A stretch of DNA of 64,000 bases, taken from the NCBI RefSeq assembly GCF_000005505.3, contig NC_016133.3, forward strand, positions 34,558,737 to 34,622,736, in the 5' to 3' direction. Under the pieces are notes generated by a model. That model saw only the letters and a list, made by a program, of their open reading frames with translations, was not told where the DNA came from and searched no databases. Below are positions 22,056 to 35,276 of the stretch, piece after piece (positions within the stretch are counted from its first letter, which is position 1; every line of letters begins with the position of its first letter). Source of the DNA: Brachypodium distachyon (lineage: Eukaryota; Streptophyta; Magnoliopsida; Poales; Poaceae). A program made the position numbers and the translations under genes.

Positions 22056-25000
22056 GAAGCGACCGCCCCCGTACAGGGTTCGATCTCTGTGCTTACTGTG
22101 CTACTCCCTGGATCGACTCACTAGCACACACAGTTTCATGATGAAATATCCAGATACCAAGGTCAAAGTACTTTATTACATCACATCATCCAGAATTTAA
22201 ATACTATTTACAACCTCGCATGACCTCTTGGGCCAGCATAAACAAATACTGTTTCAACATCATAAAACATTGTTTTCAAAACTGCAACGGAAAAGGATAG
22301 AACATAAGGGCCACAACTACTCCAAGGTGAGAGCATGTTGGAATGTAAGCACAGGACTCACAACATAACGACGAACCTCACTCATCGTCGGATTCACCTG
22401 CATTATTAATTGCAGCCACTACGTGGTCAATACATTGGATGTATTGGCAAGTTCACCAGAGTTATAAAGGACCTACCAAGTACATGCATACTTTGGCTAC
22501 AAGAGGTTTGGCTATTTACATAAAAGTATCATTGTTCAATCCTATCATTTTTAATCAAATAGTTTTAATTCTTGTTGTACCAAAATAAAACCCTTATATG
22601 GGCCGGGCCGTAAATCCTACGTGGCGACAACCAAGTCAACATTTCGCAAGCACAAGTCAAGACGCCTACGTGGCACGGTCAATCCTACGTGGCAAAGGAA
22701 GACTAGTCAACGAGTCAAACCTCTCATGCCATGGTCAAAGGGTCAAATGAGCTAGAGTGGGGGGTAAGAAAGGTGAGAGGAGGGGGCCCTTAGTCCATGG
22801 TGGACCATGGAGCAAGCCCTACTTTTCTCACATGGTGCACACAAAAGCTATGGATCAAAAGATCTACTTTTACCATTTAGCCCCCACTTTTCTCTCTCCC
22901 TCAAGAGTAGCCATGGTCATTTGTCATGGACCCTTAGGCTATAAATACCCCCCATGAGGGCATGTATCACTCACTCTCAACATGAATAAACTCAAGAGGA
23001 GAGGGCTAGAGCCTCTTGCAAAGAGTTCTAGTTTCGAGATCCGAGAAGACGCGTTCGGCCCGGACTCGAGGGAGAAGGGGTTGGGTTAGAGTTCCGAGGG
23101 TATCCTAACCTCGATACTTGGAAAGACGCGTTCGGTCCAAGTATGAGGCGGCCCCGACGAACCTCTCGCCAAAAGGTGTCTTGGGAAGATCCGCTCGGCC
23201 CAAGCCCTTGTCTAACAACCCCCTCGAAGCCTTTCCTAACTAGGATTAAGTCGCACCCGCAGGGTCGACCGAACCTATTCAAAAAATATCGACGTGTCAA
23301 CTTGTCCAAGTGTACGGCGACCTTCGCTATAAGGCCGGCGTGCACGCCCTACTTTTATACCCGCACTTGTGCCATCGATCATTGGCACCCCTTACTCTAA
23401 TTGTTGTCAAGAACAACAACAATTCTATTGGACACGGGGTAGAAACACCCATGCTCCTATTAACCTAGGCACATTGAGTAGACACATCAATGCTCCTACC
23501 CAGTTCAATCCATTCATTTTATTAGGAAATTGGAATGAGTGAGACCTTCCTTACAGCCCCCAAATCTAGTTGCTCATAATTGTCCGTAACCGGGGACACG
23601 GCTAAGTACTTAGTTTGACACTCTCGAGAGGTTGTACACATTCCCCACAAGAAATCGACGTGTTAATCCCTTACTGTCCTCAGGGTAGAGTAGCAACGGC
23701 ATCGACTACAGGAATTTTCAGAACAAAATCCCCCAGACCACCTGAGGGACGCGCCCCCACCTACACTGCTACATACCGATGTCACCTCGGATCCGGGTTC
23801 ATATTTCTTACATCCATCCTGACAGAGCCCATAATACCATGTGGTTGTACTGGAAGCTACTAAACAGGAAACTAGTCCAGTCTCTGGTTACCCCGGGTGG
23901 CATCCCACATTTGCGACGCAGGCGCTCCCATAGAAATGGCGAGACGACTCATAAAAATGGACCCATAGAAATGGACCTGATGTCACATACATCTCAAATA
24001 CTCAAAGCAGACCACCCATGACGGTTCATTGAATTACTTGTTTTGCCATACACTAGAAAAACCATACTTTAATTCAATAATATCACATTGTAATAATATC
24101 ACCCTCGTACAATATCATAGCATAGCATTTTACTACTACGGTGGCAATTGGTGGTAAGGACAAGGCAAGGGTATCCTATACTATTAGGAGAAATCATAGC
24201 TACCATAGATACAATAATAATCCTAACAATACAACTAATAACTAGTACATAATAAAATAATAGGATGATGGTCAAAGTGAACTTGCCTTGATAGCAGTTG
24301 GGGTTCAAACACTCGTCGCAATCACAAGGTTCGCTCTCCGAGAAAATTATACGAACAAACAAACAAACACATACATAAACACACAATTCACATCACGACA
24401 AAATAAGGTATGTTATGATGCAATGCAAGTATGTGACATGATTTGGTTTATTTTATTTGGGTAACCAACTGCTCCAAAACATTGGTAATTAAAACAAATG
24501 CATTAGGGTTTAAACAAAAAGGCAAAACAATTGATTAAAACCTTAAATTATAGTTTCATTGGCATCAGCCAAATAATTTAATTCAAAATATTTATTTCTC
24601 TGTCCCAATGGACAAAGGACAATAAAACAAATTTTTGGGCACTGCTTTCAATTAAATTTTTTTCTAAATAATTAGTTATGAATTAAATGGCATTAAACCC
24701 TATTCTGTAAATTGACTGTGATTCAAATATTCAAATTTAAATTTAAAGAGTGCTAAAAGATTCTACAGGTCAAGAGCTTTCCAGAAAGGTAAAATTTGTC
24801 AAATTTGGCCAAAGGGTTTAAAAATTATAAGCATTTGAAGTCCTAGGGGCTTTTCTGCAAAAGTGTCATTCTAATTATTCCGGGAAATTAAAATTACATT
24901 TTCGTTTTTATTAAGCAGTGCCACGTGTCACGTCGTGATTGGCCGGTACCGGTTCACTTAAAAGAATTAACAGGATCTAATCCTAACCATTGATGAAGAA

Positions 25001-26146
25001 TGGACGGCTGAGATTGAACATGGGAGATTACCGGTGGCGCTAGGGTTCCGGTGAACTCCGGCGAGCGCGGGGATGCGGCGGCGGGAGGTTCCGGCGAGGT
25101 TTCGGGTCGGGGAATTGCGCAGGGGGGGCGGCTCGTCGAGGCGGAGACGGGGACGGGGTCGGCGAGGCTCGGGGACACCGGCGTTGACGCCTACGACGAC
25201 GCGAAGGCGGCGGGCGGCGACGGAGCTTCAGGCGGCGACGGCGAGGTGCTGCGGTGCGCGAAAAACGAAACGGAGCACGTTAGTTTGTCCGCAAGGAAGA
25301 GAGGAGGAGAAAGTGGCGGGTGGCGGTGAGGATGTCTCGCCGCGGCGTCGGCGGCGAGCGGAGATGCGGCGGCGAGAAATCGCGGCAGCCTAGGGGCGCA
25401 ATTGAGAGGGAGGAGAGGGGGAAATGAGAGAGGAGGGCAGGGGCTTTATAAGGACGCGCACGGGAAGCTTCGGGAAGGCCGGAATCGCCGGGGACGAGGA
25501 TGGCGGCGAGATCGGCGCGGCGGCGTTCACGCGCGCGTGATTGCCGGCGCCTTCCTTCGGGGACGAAGCGCCTGACAGGTGGGTCCCACCTGTCAGCGAC
25601 GGGCGCGGGCGCTGACCTGCTGGGCTGCGGGCGCGCGCGCGAGGAAGGGGCCGGTTTGGCCCAAAGTGGCCGGGCCGGTACGTTCCTCTTTTATTTTTCC
25701 TTTTCCTTTTCCTTTTTCTGTTTTCTTTGATATCTTTTGATTTTGAACTCCAAATTGATCTAAATAAATTCCAGAAAATTTGTAAAATCATGTTTTATCA
25801 TGATTCAACTTTTGGGACAAAATTCCCTTCCAAATAAAATATATAAAAATACATTTGCCCTATAAATGTCTTTAGGGCTATATAACTATTTAAATAAAAT
25901 AGTTTCTCAACTCCAATAAATATTAAAAATTATGGGATAGCTTATATATGCAATAAACCCCTTTTACTTATAAACCCTAATGGTTTAAAGTCCAAAACTC
26001 AAATAGGTGAAACCCTAGGGTTTAAAATGAAATAAAAACCTTTTTAAAACCTTTTTGAGATTTAAATTTGAATTCAAACATGCAAATGTGGCATGATGCT
26101 CACGGATGCAATGCATATGAAAGGTTGGAAATTTTGGGATGTTACA
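22056..26146 (-). mobile_element. 4.1-kb solo LTR
   Basis: The segment begins TGAAGCGACC and ends GGGATGTTACA (TG...CA), flanked on both sides by CAACA (22051-22055 and 26147-26151), a perfect 5-bp target duplication. On the minus strand it starts TGTAACATCCCAAAATTT, a start I associate with long Gypsy-type LTRs. There is no gag, pol, primer-binding site or second LTR, so it is a solo LTR or a terminal-repeat-only remnant. A minus-strand TATA-like CCTTATAAAGCCCC near 25,442-25,455 and a GC-rich stretch (25,020-25,670) mark its promoter and leader. Without its nested insertion it is about 3.2 kb. The length recalls LARD-type families such as Sukkula, but this is not verified. Confidence 0.7.
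22573..23421 (+). mobile_element. Nested 849-bp solo LTR
   Basis: Termini are TGTTGTACC and AACAACAACA, flanked by ATTCT on both sides (22568-22572 and 23422-23426). A TATA box CTATAAATAC lies at 22939-22948 with a CT-rich, gene-like leader after it. No internal region is present. It inserted into the larger LTR, so it is younger. Confidence 0.7.
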
Positions 26147-26151
26147 CAACA

Positions 26152-26715
26152 ACTGAGATTTAAAACTATTGGTTAAAACCAGGTGCCTGACATATGACCA
26201 CACTCTTTTTATATAGAAACCTGTTTTCTTCTTTTTTATATATAAACCTTTTTTTCTTCACTCTTTTTATGTAGCGCAACTCTAGGAGAGGAATGTTCGT
26301 TACTGAAATTGCATATGGATGGGAAACTGTTCGAATTCGATCGATTCCTCTGCTTGCCCCGTTGCCTTCTTCTGCTGGTGCTATATCAGGGATTGCCTGA
26401 GATGGGAACGTTCTCCTCTTTCTGGGGATGACTTCTATTCCCCCGCGCTTTGTAAAAGGGGGCATGTCATTAATCTCAAGATGTGGTCTTTGATTGCGGC
26501 AGTGGCCTTGGTGGCCTGTGGCTAACCTGGAACGATATGGTGTGTTCAATCAATGTATGTGCTTCTCCTATGTAGGTCATTTTCAAGACCATGGCGTTTC
26601 TGGGTCACTGGAAGAATCTCCTCCTGGATAAGAAGCGAGCTCTTACGCTAAACCTGATCGCCAAGTTGCAAGCTAATCTGACACCATCAGACGCTAAAGG
26701 GATTGGATGATTTTG
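26152..26715 (+). mobile_element. LINE-like 3' remnant
   Basis: Broken plus-strand frames around 26,500-26,705 read WLTWNDMV and then VIFKTMAFLGHWKNLL, resembling the end of plant LINE ORF2 just after the zf-RVT domain (usual pattern RNDMVF...FLGHW). The 4.1-kb LTR abuts its left side. It is heavily eroded. Confidence 0.5.
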
Positions 26716-29700
26716 TGTGTCTGTAGGGCTAGATGTTGGAACAAGGAGTGAACTGAGCCTAACTTAGATGGTCTGATTCCTTCTGGTGGAACCAAAACCA
26801 CCTGGGTTCAAGTTTTAAATTTGACATGGATGCTCACATTTTCTGAATTTATTTTAGAATTTAAACCGTCAACAGCACCTCATACTTCCTTCGACCGGAA
26901 ATAAGTAACTTTTGATCTGGAGCGAGTATATTTGACCCGTCGATTCGGCATATCAGCGCGCCTGGAGTAGCAGTGAGTTCACGCATGACATACATCGATC
27001 ACAAAACCGCGCCGGAGTTGCAGACATGAGACATCCTAACGTCCATCTCTGCAGAAAGTTCTTCCGAGTGCAGATTAATTAACTGGATCCCACTCGTACG
27101 GGTGATCAACCCTCAGGGAAAAAATAAGAGAAAACTCTCGGGGACTGCAGGATATGTGCATCTCAGAACAATGAGCTGAGTCATTCTCTTAACTATTTCC
27201 TCCATGTCATAATTCTTGTCAAATTACATGTACGTACACGTTTTTTAAAAATAGATATATCCACTTTTGTAAAATTTTGAGACAAGAATTATGTAACGAA
27301 TACTGATTAACTATGAGATGAGAAATTTAGTCTCGGACTAATTTAACCGAACGGCCGGACGCTAGCCAAGTCAACTAACATGCATGCAATCGGGAATTCG
27401 GGATTATGACAGATCGATGGCCATGCAACCGTTAATACCGTGCATGCATGCACTACGTTATCGTAATTAACCACTTTAGAATGTATCGGTTAGTTTGAGA
27501 ACGGGTAACTGATGATTGATTGATTATCCAATGTTACTATCACATATGAATATTGCATAACCAAGTAATACTAGCGTGCTAATTTGGACAGTGCAAAAAT
27601 TCGTGCTCGCCGAGACGCACGGAACAGTTTCCGTTGGACAGACATGCTGCTAAGTGCTTCACGTCACGCATCGCCAATCCTGTATAGAATCAACCGTCGT
27701 CGCCCGCGCAATTCCAAACTAACGGTCAGTGAATATTCCAAAACTTGTGGGAGCGTAGTTCTTGCCGTAAATTGCACTCCAAGAAAATGACCGGTTTTCA
27801 ATTATCTTCGCTGCGAAGTAATCCCCAAACACAGACTAGGATCGAGGATCCTGATGTGTAGCATACTACTCTACTAGTAAAAAGGAACAGCTAACTTGCT
27901 CGGGATGTAACGGTGGCACAAAAGAGATATCTTCGGATTCCTGCTGAAAAACTCTTTATAATGATATAATTTTTGTATACATATATTCGCTCCAAGTGAC
28001 TCAAATTTGTTTACATATGGACGTATCTATATACTAAAATACGTCTAAGTACATGTAATATTTCCGCACTTAATATGGAATGGAGTATTAAATATTATTT
28101 GGATAATTGTTAACTGGTCAAAGTTTGGCAATAATTCAGTACACGTTTTATGATCCCGAATGGAAGTAGTATTACCGAGCGTGCTACTTTTTGCCGACAT
28201 GGCATGACATATAAATGAAGAAAAAAAGAATGATGTCTCCTACTAGAGATGCAGCTCTTGCACGTCGACATAGGCAAAAACATCCATTTCTCCGATCACA
28301 TGCAGCCACACTTCCTAAATTAATCAATACAACCTTGTTTAGAGACAACAATTAAGAGGCAATGCATTGTGGCTTTTGTCTCTTATGAATTATCAGCATC
28401 TAAGATAGTATGCTAAGAGACTGTTCCTATGCGTTGGGAGAGGTCTTACATATCACAGTACGAGCCTTTAGCACGTGATTTTAGACATTTTGCTGACGTG
28501 ACACACACGATTAATGATGAATCTTTTGTCTCTTCGCGCAAACCAACACAAAATCATTAACCATCTCCCACAAAATAATTAAATAACTGGTACTTTAGCC
28601 ATACCCCGGCAGTTTGGAATTGCGCTCTCATTGCCTCGGATCATCTGTGTGTAGCAACTTAAGCATGGCTTAGATGCATGTCGCTGCCTCCGGTTTTACT
28701 TCATCAATGTAAATAGCTGTATTCTTCGAGTTTTACCTTCTACAGTAGTATACTGATTGTACATAAACTTTATTGCGTTTGCACGGAGTACTTTGTTTAA
28801 ACCCGTATAAATTTTTTATAGGAAGAATCCATACGTGTAACTGGAACCTTCCTCTCATATCTCGTCCTGCAGAAACGAATGGAACCACCCATCCATTTCT
28901 AGGCCTGCGTGTTGTCTATACGAGGATATCGGTATACTGAAAGCAACGAAGCACGCAACAGTAATCACTCGTCTGAACCTGCGCGGACGGGGGTCAGCGA
29001 GGACACAAATCAACGCGTTCATCAATCCTTAGCCGAAATAAACAAACAAATTATGGACCAAGAATTATTGGCCCTCGTAGCTTTTGCTTTACGTTCCGAC
29101 GTCGTGTAGCGGCCTCTCACGTACCGCGCGCACCGCCGCCGCCACGCCACGTCATCGTCGTCTCTTTCCCTGCGCGCGAGGCACGGCCGGAAGTTTCTTG
29201 GAACATCGCGGGTGAAATATTAAATTCCGTAGGTGGTCGAACCAACAAGGGGTAATGAAGAGTTTCAAAAGAAAAGAGGGGGGTAATTAAGGAGTACGGC
29301 AGGACTGATCAAGTGGTGGCCCGCAGGCCGCAGCTGATCGGCACCACAGGGCCGGGAATTTGGAATCGAGTGGATGCATGTGAATGGATTTTTGTTGTAG
29401 AGCAGTACTCCGTTTTTGGCCAAAGCGCGAGCAGTGCTTTGAATGTTTGGTTTTGAATTTCTGCCCTGCTATAATACTCCTACTTTATTCATAGTTATTA
29501 CAAAACTATAACCACGGGGAAGCTAATGAATGCAATAGTAGTATCAAGGTACCTGCATTATCGTATACTCCACAGTCCAAACTAAGCGTTGTGATTGAAG
29601 CATGAATTTTCAATAGACGTATCTTGTATCTAGACAAAGATGCGACAATTTATTTGAATAGGAGGAAGTACATTTTTGCAATAGATGAAGTACAACAACT

Positions 29701-30600
29701 TTCTAATGTATTTAGATGTCGGAGGAACTAGGAGAAACAACAAATGTTGGTCGAAGCTCGAACCACATTATAAGGGATCAATCAATTTCGCAAATTATGG
29801 TATAGAGGTTTTGATGGGTTTTTAGTGTAAATTTAACCTAGAAGCAGGGGCCGACGGACCATGACTATAAGCGATCGTAAAATTTGAGCCCTCGAGTGCA
29901 AACAACCTCTAGATCCACAATTAGCTCGGCATGGCTCGTGATCGGGGCCTTAATCTCTCTCCACACCAGCTCACTCTTTTGCAGGCCTCTCGAGCATGCA
30001 CCACCATTCTCCTAAATTAGCCATAATTTGTGTTTTATGAGATGTGCCTGTGAATATGTATTGCACTGATGTTGTGTGAAAGTGAAACGTCATCGTTGTA
30101 AGTTCGCGGGCAACTAAAAGAAGAATTAAATATTTTATCGTAATGCTTTTGTTGGATTTTGTTTACATAGCCTAAGATTTACTTTATACCCGAAAGGCAA
30201 TTTTTCCTAGGTCTATTAATTAAGTAAGTAAAAAATTGGTGTTTGATTAATTAGAAGAATCTGAGTGGAAATACTCTTTGGAAATATTACGACCAGTAGT
30301 GCTTAAACTTACATCTAGAAAACCATTGCAATATCTAAAACATAATGTTCTTTTGTACCCAAGGAACATGCTAAGAAAATAAGTCAGATCAAATGAAGTG
30401 GAGACCAACAAACAAATTACGAAACAGCAGATCATGTAGATATGTGAACAAAAGGGGAAAAAAAGATGAATTATTATAGTGAGACACTCTAATGAATGAC
30501 GCCTTTTCTTCGTAGATAAGAAAGGCGCAAGGAGAAAAATAAAACAGAGAAGGATCGATGGAGCCGTACCACAAAACAGTCGCCACCTCCAAATCCCTCC
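26716..30600. other. Intergenic with scattered MITE remnants
   Basis: No gene is supported over almost 4 kb. Stowaway-like remnants lie at 26,886-26,931, 27,190-27,302 and 27,983-28,086, the last two with the 'gacaagaattatg' or 'cacttaatatgg' inverse ends. A GC-rich patch at 29,105-29,190 (GCCGCC-rich) shows no coding motif. Confidence 0.5.
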
Positions 30601-31041
30601 GTCTCACAAGTTAGGACCTCTCCTGCCCATCGCTCCAGCGAGCCCTTGCCTTGCTGGCCCTGACCCCTCCCTCCCTCTTTCTCCTTGGTTGCCTTGTTCG
30701 TCTTCTCTCTTGCTTGCTGCAGAGTGGAGGCGAGAGAGATTCCCTGATCTGTTCTGTCCATCGAGCCGGCCGGCCTGCCTGCCCTGCCTGCAAGATTTGG
30801 TAGCGCGAAGAGGAAGAGGAGGGGAGACAGATAGGAAAAGCGCATCTTTTTTTAGTCTTCTCGTCTCAGCTTCGCGGTTGCTTCTTCTTGGATCCCGAAG
30901 AGGAGCCCACCGGTTCCACCAAAACCCAATCCTCTGCGCGCTCGAGATCAATCGATTCCCAGATCCGAAAGGCCTCCCCTCTCTCGCCGCGAGATCGTAG
31001 GAATCTGGGAGTGCGATTCTAGCCATCCAATCCAAGGAAAG

Positions 31042-31192
31042 GTGAGTTCTCGGTTTGGTCCGTCGTCTTCCAATGCAAGTAGAGTGTGGCGGTTTGTTCT
31101 TGGCGGTCTCCCCACCTTCGATCGCGCGCCTTTCTGCTCTGGATGCGCGGTTTCTTGATCTTGGTGTTTGTGTGGGTTGATTCCGGCTGCAG
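31042..31192 (+). other. Intron in the 5' leader of the PP2C gene
   Basis: Donor AAAG|GTGAGT and acceptor GGCTGCAG|ATTTC bracket a 151-bp intron in the untranslated leader. The exon before it (from about 30,620) is CT-rich. Confidence 0.6.
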
Positions 31193-31230
31193 ATTTCACG
31201 AGGAAACGGAAGGGGAAAAGGGGTGAATCA

Positions 31231-31275
31231 ATGGCTTTTGTGAGAGAGCGAGCGATGGGGAGGTGGCGGAGATGA
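31231..31275 (+). promoter_or_regulatory. Upstream ORF before the PP2C start
   Basis: A 14-codon uORF (MAFVRERAMGRWRR) lies in the spliced leader, in the same frame as the main ORF and ending 3 nt before its ATG. A second out-of-frame ATG overlaps the uORF stop as ATGA. Such uORFs often lower translation of the main frame. Confidence 0.45.
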
Positions 31276-31278
31276 GGG

Positions 31279-34200
31279 ATGCTATCGGCTGCGATGGAGT
31301 ATCTGAGATCTTGCTGGGGCCCGGCGTCATCGCCGGACGGGCGCTCCCGCAAGGGGGCGGATGCGGCCGGCCGACAGGACGGGCTCCTGTGGTACAAGGA
31401 CGCGGGGCAGCTCGTCGCCGGCGAGTTCTCTATGGCCGTTGTCCAGGCCAATAACCTGCTGGAGGACCACAGCCAGGTGGAATCTGGGCCGCTGAGCACC
31501 ACGGATCCCGACCTGCAGGGCACCTTCGTCGGCGTCTATGATGGGCATGGTGGTCCGGAGACGGCACGTTACATCAATGACCACCTCTTCAACCATCTGA
31601 GGGGTGAGACCACAACTGCTTATGAGGCCCTCACGTTTAAGATCAAATGCCAATCTAGCTATGCCATGTGATTTTGTAGTTGATTCCTCCAATTGCTATG
31701 ACTTGCAAGTGCAAGTGTCTGAGTTGATGCTGATTGCTCCGAACCAAAAAAGTTCCTATTTAAGTAGATAGTTATTGTATGCTTGCGTTACACAGGATAT
31801 GGCTACACTTGCAGTACTACAGAAAACCGACTAATGCAATTTAAAGACCGGTTTGTTTATACTGGTGGCCATGTTTACACTAGTTTCAATCTTTAGTTCA
31901 TTTATTTTGTTCCAAATAGCATGGAAGCAAACCATTGTGTTTAGTGTGGTAACTGAAGAAGTAATTAATGACTGTAAATGATAGTATCTTCTACTCACCT
32001 CTGGTCATATTCTGTTATGAATACACTAGTTTCAATCTTTATTTGATCTGGGAAGTAATTGATCTCCATTTGTTCCTTTGCTGACGAACTTCCTTTTTTC
32101 AGGATTTGCATCTGAGCAAAAATGCATGTCAGTGGAAGTGATTCGGAAGGCTTTCCGAGCGACTGAGGAAGGATTTCTCTCTGTAGTTAGTAACCAATGG
32201 TCAGTAAGGCCTCAACTAGCGGCTGTAGGATCTTGCTGTCTAGTTGGTGTAATTTGCGCTGGAACTCTTTATGTTGCAAATGTTGGGGACTCCCGTGCTA
32301 TTCTTGGGAGACTTGTCAAGGGAACTGGAGAGGTTCTGGCAATGCAGCTCTCAGCTGAACATAATGCATCATTTGAGGAGGTTAGGCGGGAGATGCATGC
32401 AATGCATCCTGATGATCCCCACATTGTGGTCCTGAAGCACAATGTTTGGCGTGTGAAGGGTATTATTCAGGTAAGTTTCCAGAGTTCAGAAACTGTAATT
32501 AAGTAGTTTATATTTAGTAGTGAAGCATTTGCCTTAGCCTATATTGTTATGAACTTATAATCACAATTGCACTTCACATGCTGTAGCCAGTTGCTTTTGT
32601 TAGAATTGTTGTTGCATTTTTGTATCAGGTTTTTTTTATTGGTTATTGCTTTTCCTGTGTAAACAATCTATGACAATCCAACAATATGAATGCTGTTATG
32701 AGCCAAGACAAAAACATGATATCTAGCTATTGAATGCGTTTTAAGGCGATCTCCCCAAATGACTTTATTATTTATGCCTTTGTTTAATAAACAGATGTTT
32801 GTTGTGCTAATCATGTAGATATTGACATTGTATCTCCGAGATGAATCACTTTATTCTGTTGTTCTCTTGCATAGCATTAATGATTAGTATTTGTTTTGCA
32901 AATGCTATGCCAATTACTTCTTCTGTGCTTCTCACATATAATAATGTGTTGCAGATAACAAGGTCCATCGGAGATGTGTATCTGAAGAGACCAGAGTTCA
33001 ACAGGGAACCTTTGCATAGCAAGTTTCGACTTCCAGAAACTTTCCGGAGACCACTTCTTAGTTCTGAGCCAGCAATTACTGTGCATCAAATACAGTTAAC
33101 TGATCAGTTCATCATTTTTGCATCTGATGGACTCTGGGAGCATCTTAGTAACCAGAAAGCAGTTGAGCTAGTCCACAGTAGCCCTCGCAATGTATGTGTT
33201 CTTATCTTATGATTAGTTTTTTATAACTTGGTTCTTTGAAAGCTAAGTGCTAATTCATGCTTTGGTTGATGTTTCTGTCGGTGTAAATGGATGGGTTTTG
33301 TTGTCAAAGGAAATAGAGTACATCTTTAAACTCGTTCCATGTTTCTTTAGGATGTAACAGAAGTTCTGCAAGAACATATTAGATATATTTTATCATATGA
33401 AGGGACCTTACCAGTTTCTTGAGAATCTGAGGGCTTCTTAGGTTGTTCAATGCCACAATGTTGACAACTGAAATATATGGCACCAAGTACTCAAGGTTGT
33501 AGCAAATTCTTCAATTGTTGGTGTTTTATGTATTTGAACTTGTATAAACTTGTATGTAGTAAAATCTAGTTCAGGAAAACAACACTATGGTTTAGTCCCT
33601 AGAAGTTTTTGTGTCCCTATTTTGGATTAGGTCATGGTCTTGCTAATCTGGCAGGTTCTATTATTAATTATTTTATGTCTAAACCCTTTTCATGTCGCTT
33701 CATTGGAGTCTCTAGTTGTTGCATTGAAGGTTGCATGCTAACTTAAACTGTTCTCAACTCACCTCTGTCTGGTTGCTCACTTATCGAGGAGATATTCAAT
33801 AGCAGTTGTCATAGATCTATTTCAATCTGCATTGTAGATGGAAAGCATTGTGAGTGCGCTACTTTTACAACTGTTATTTTATTACTCACACCTGCCCAAA
33901 CTATGGCACCTCGTAATGGCTATAGACCCACCTCGTTAATGTTGACATTTTAGAAAATATCACGTACTATTTCAAACAATCCATGTAGTAGGACCCAGCC
34001 TCATCATGTGTAATGTTATTTTACCTTATATCTTCCCTGGTTTTGTGTTAATTTATTCATCTGATCGAACAACTATTGTTAATGTTATTTTACCTTATAT
34101 GCAACAGGGGATTGCACGAAGGCTAGTGAAGGCTGCAATGCAGGAGGCAGCAAAGAAGAGAGAGATGCGTTATTCGGACCTCAAGAAAATCGACCGTGGG

Positions 34201-34365
34201 GTAAGGCGCCATTTCCACGACGACATAACCGTTGTTGTGGTATTTTTCGATTCAAATGCCGTGGCTGCAGACAACTGGAGCAGACCTACGGTTTCTCTCC
34301 GAGGTGGCGGCGTAACCCTCCCTGCAAATTCCCTTGCTCCATTCTCAGTTCCAAGCTCTTTCTGA
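31279..34365 (+). CDS. Protein phosphatase 2C, clade-D-like
   Basis: Four exons (31279-31603, 32103-32470, 32955-33191, 34108-34365) with consistent phases give 395 residues. PP2C signature motifs are in order: GVYDGHGG (residues 85-92), VANVGDSRA (167-174), ITRSIGDVY (232-240), [10 protein letters not shown] (286-295) and HDDITVVVV (347-355). The metal-binding aspartates of these motifs are all present. The N-terminus ([20 protein letters not shown]) and the insert KHNVWRVKG match clade-D enzymes, which in Arabidopsis dephosphorylate plasma-membrane H+-ATPases and are inhibited by SAUR proteins. It removes phosphate from Ser/Thr residues using Mn/Mg. The start at 31279 gives the family-like MLSAAMEYL. 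The gene appears intact. Confidence 0.92.
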
Positions 34366-35276
34366 AGTCGTTCTGCTGTCGAGGAGACCAAAACCAAAGA
34401 AGAAAAGAAGAGCAGCAGCCGCAGTCAACTGTAGCGTGTTTCCTCTCGAGTTCTTGCAAAAACATTTTAGATTCAACCTGGTTACTAGTGTACTGATAGC
34501 AAGGTATAAGATTAGATTATTCTTAGTGTACATTCTCTGGACTGTCTTGTGGTAATAGTTCATCTCATCACCGGTTCTTTTTGTTTAGCTCCTTACAGAG
34601 TGATGTTTATCTTGCCATCTCAAGGCTGATCATGGACATGTAGCAGGTTGCTTTCTTGATGCTTAATCTGCTGAGATCATATCAACATGATCTCCAAAAT
34701 TATTCTATTGTCATGATGAAACAACCGATGTCACATGTGATCCTGGGCATCTTGAAAGGCTCTGGTCAGATGTAGACAACACGCACCAGGTCTCAGTACG
34801 CAGTACCTGAATCCTTTTGTTGTGATAGCACTGCAAAGTTTGTGCCAAAGCCAGCGCAGCAGCCATGCGTATTGAAAAATTCTTTGAACATTAGTCAAGG
34901 CGGTAACACGTTTAAATGTGCATGGGAAAACATGTGAAAAAAGGTTATGTGCACAATAATTGAAGTTAAGATGAACATGATTTCGTCAAGATTTTCTGTT
35001 ACAGCAGCACAGCCACATCTGGTGAAAAGGAAGAAAAATAAGCTCAACATATCTTTCAATATGAAGCGTTCGTATACTATGCCGATGGAAAGTCACAGCA
35101 TATTTTATCTTATCTATACAACTATGAAACATCAGAGTTTCTCCCTAACACCGGTGCTCCTGTACTTCAAATGCTTGCCCCCTTGACGGAGGACAATGCA
35201 AGCGAATGTGAGGCTGTCACCGTCACAATGATGATGAGACCCTCTCACCATTTTATGACTGGTATCCAGTCTGTGC
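34366..35276. other. Convergent 3' spacer between the PP2C and MRS2 genes
   Basis: This spacer of about 0.9 kb holds the 3' UTRs of both genes and no other recognised feature. Confidence 0.6.

Noticed and set aside
25050..25730. Genes in the GC-rich island of the 4.1-kb LTR
   Set aside because: The frames are Arg/Gly low-complexity on both strands, and the segment fits an LTR promoter and leader.
30604..31523. Minus frames of 143-191 codons over the PP2C leader and exon 1
   Set aside because: They are antisense to a clearly supported gene and lack motifs.
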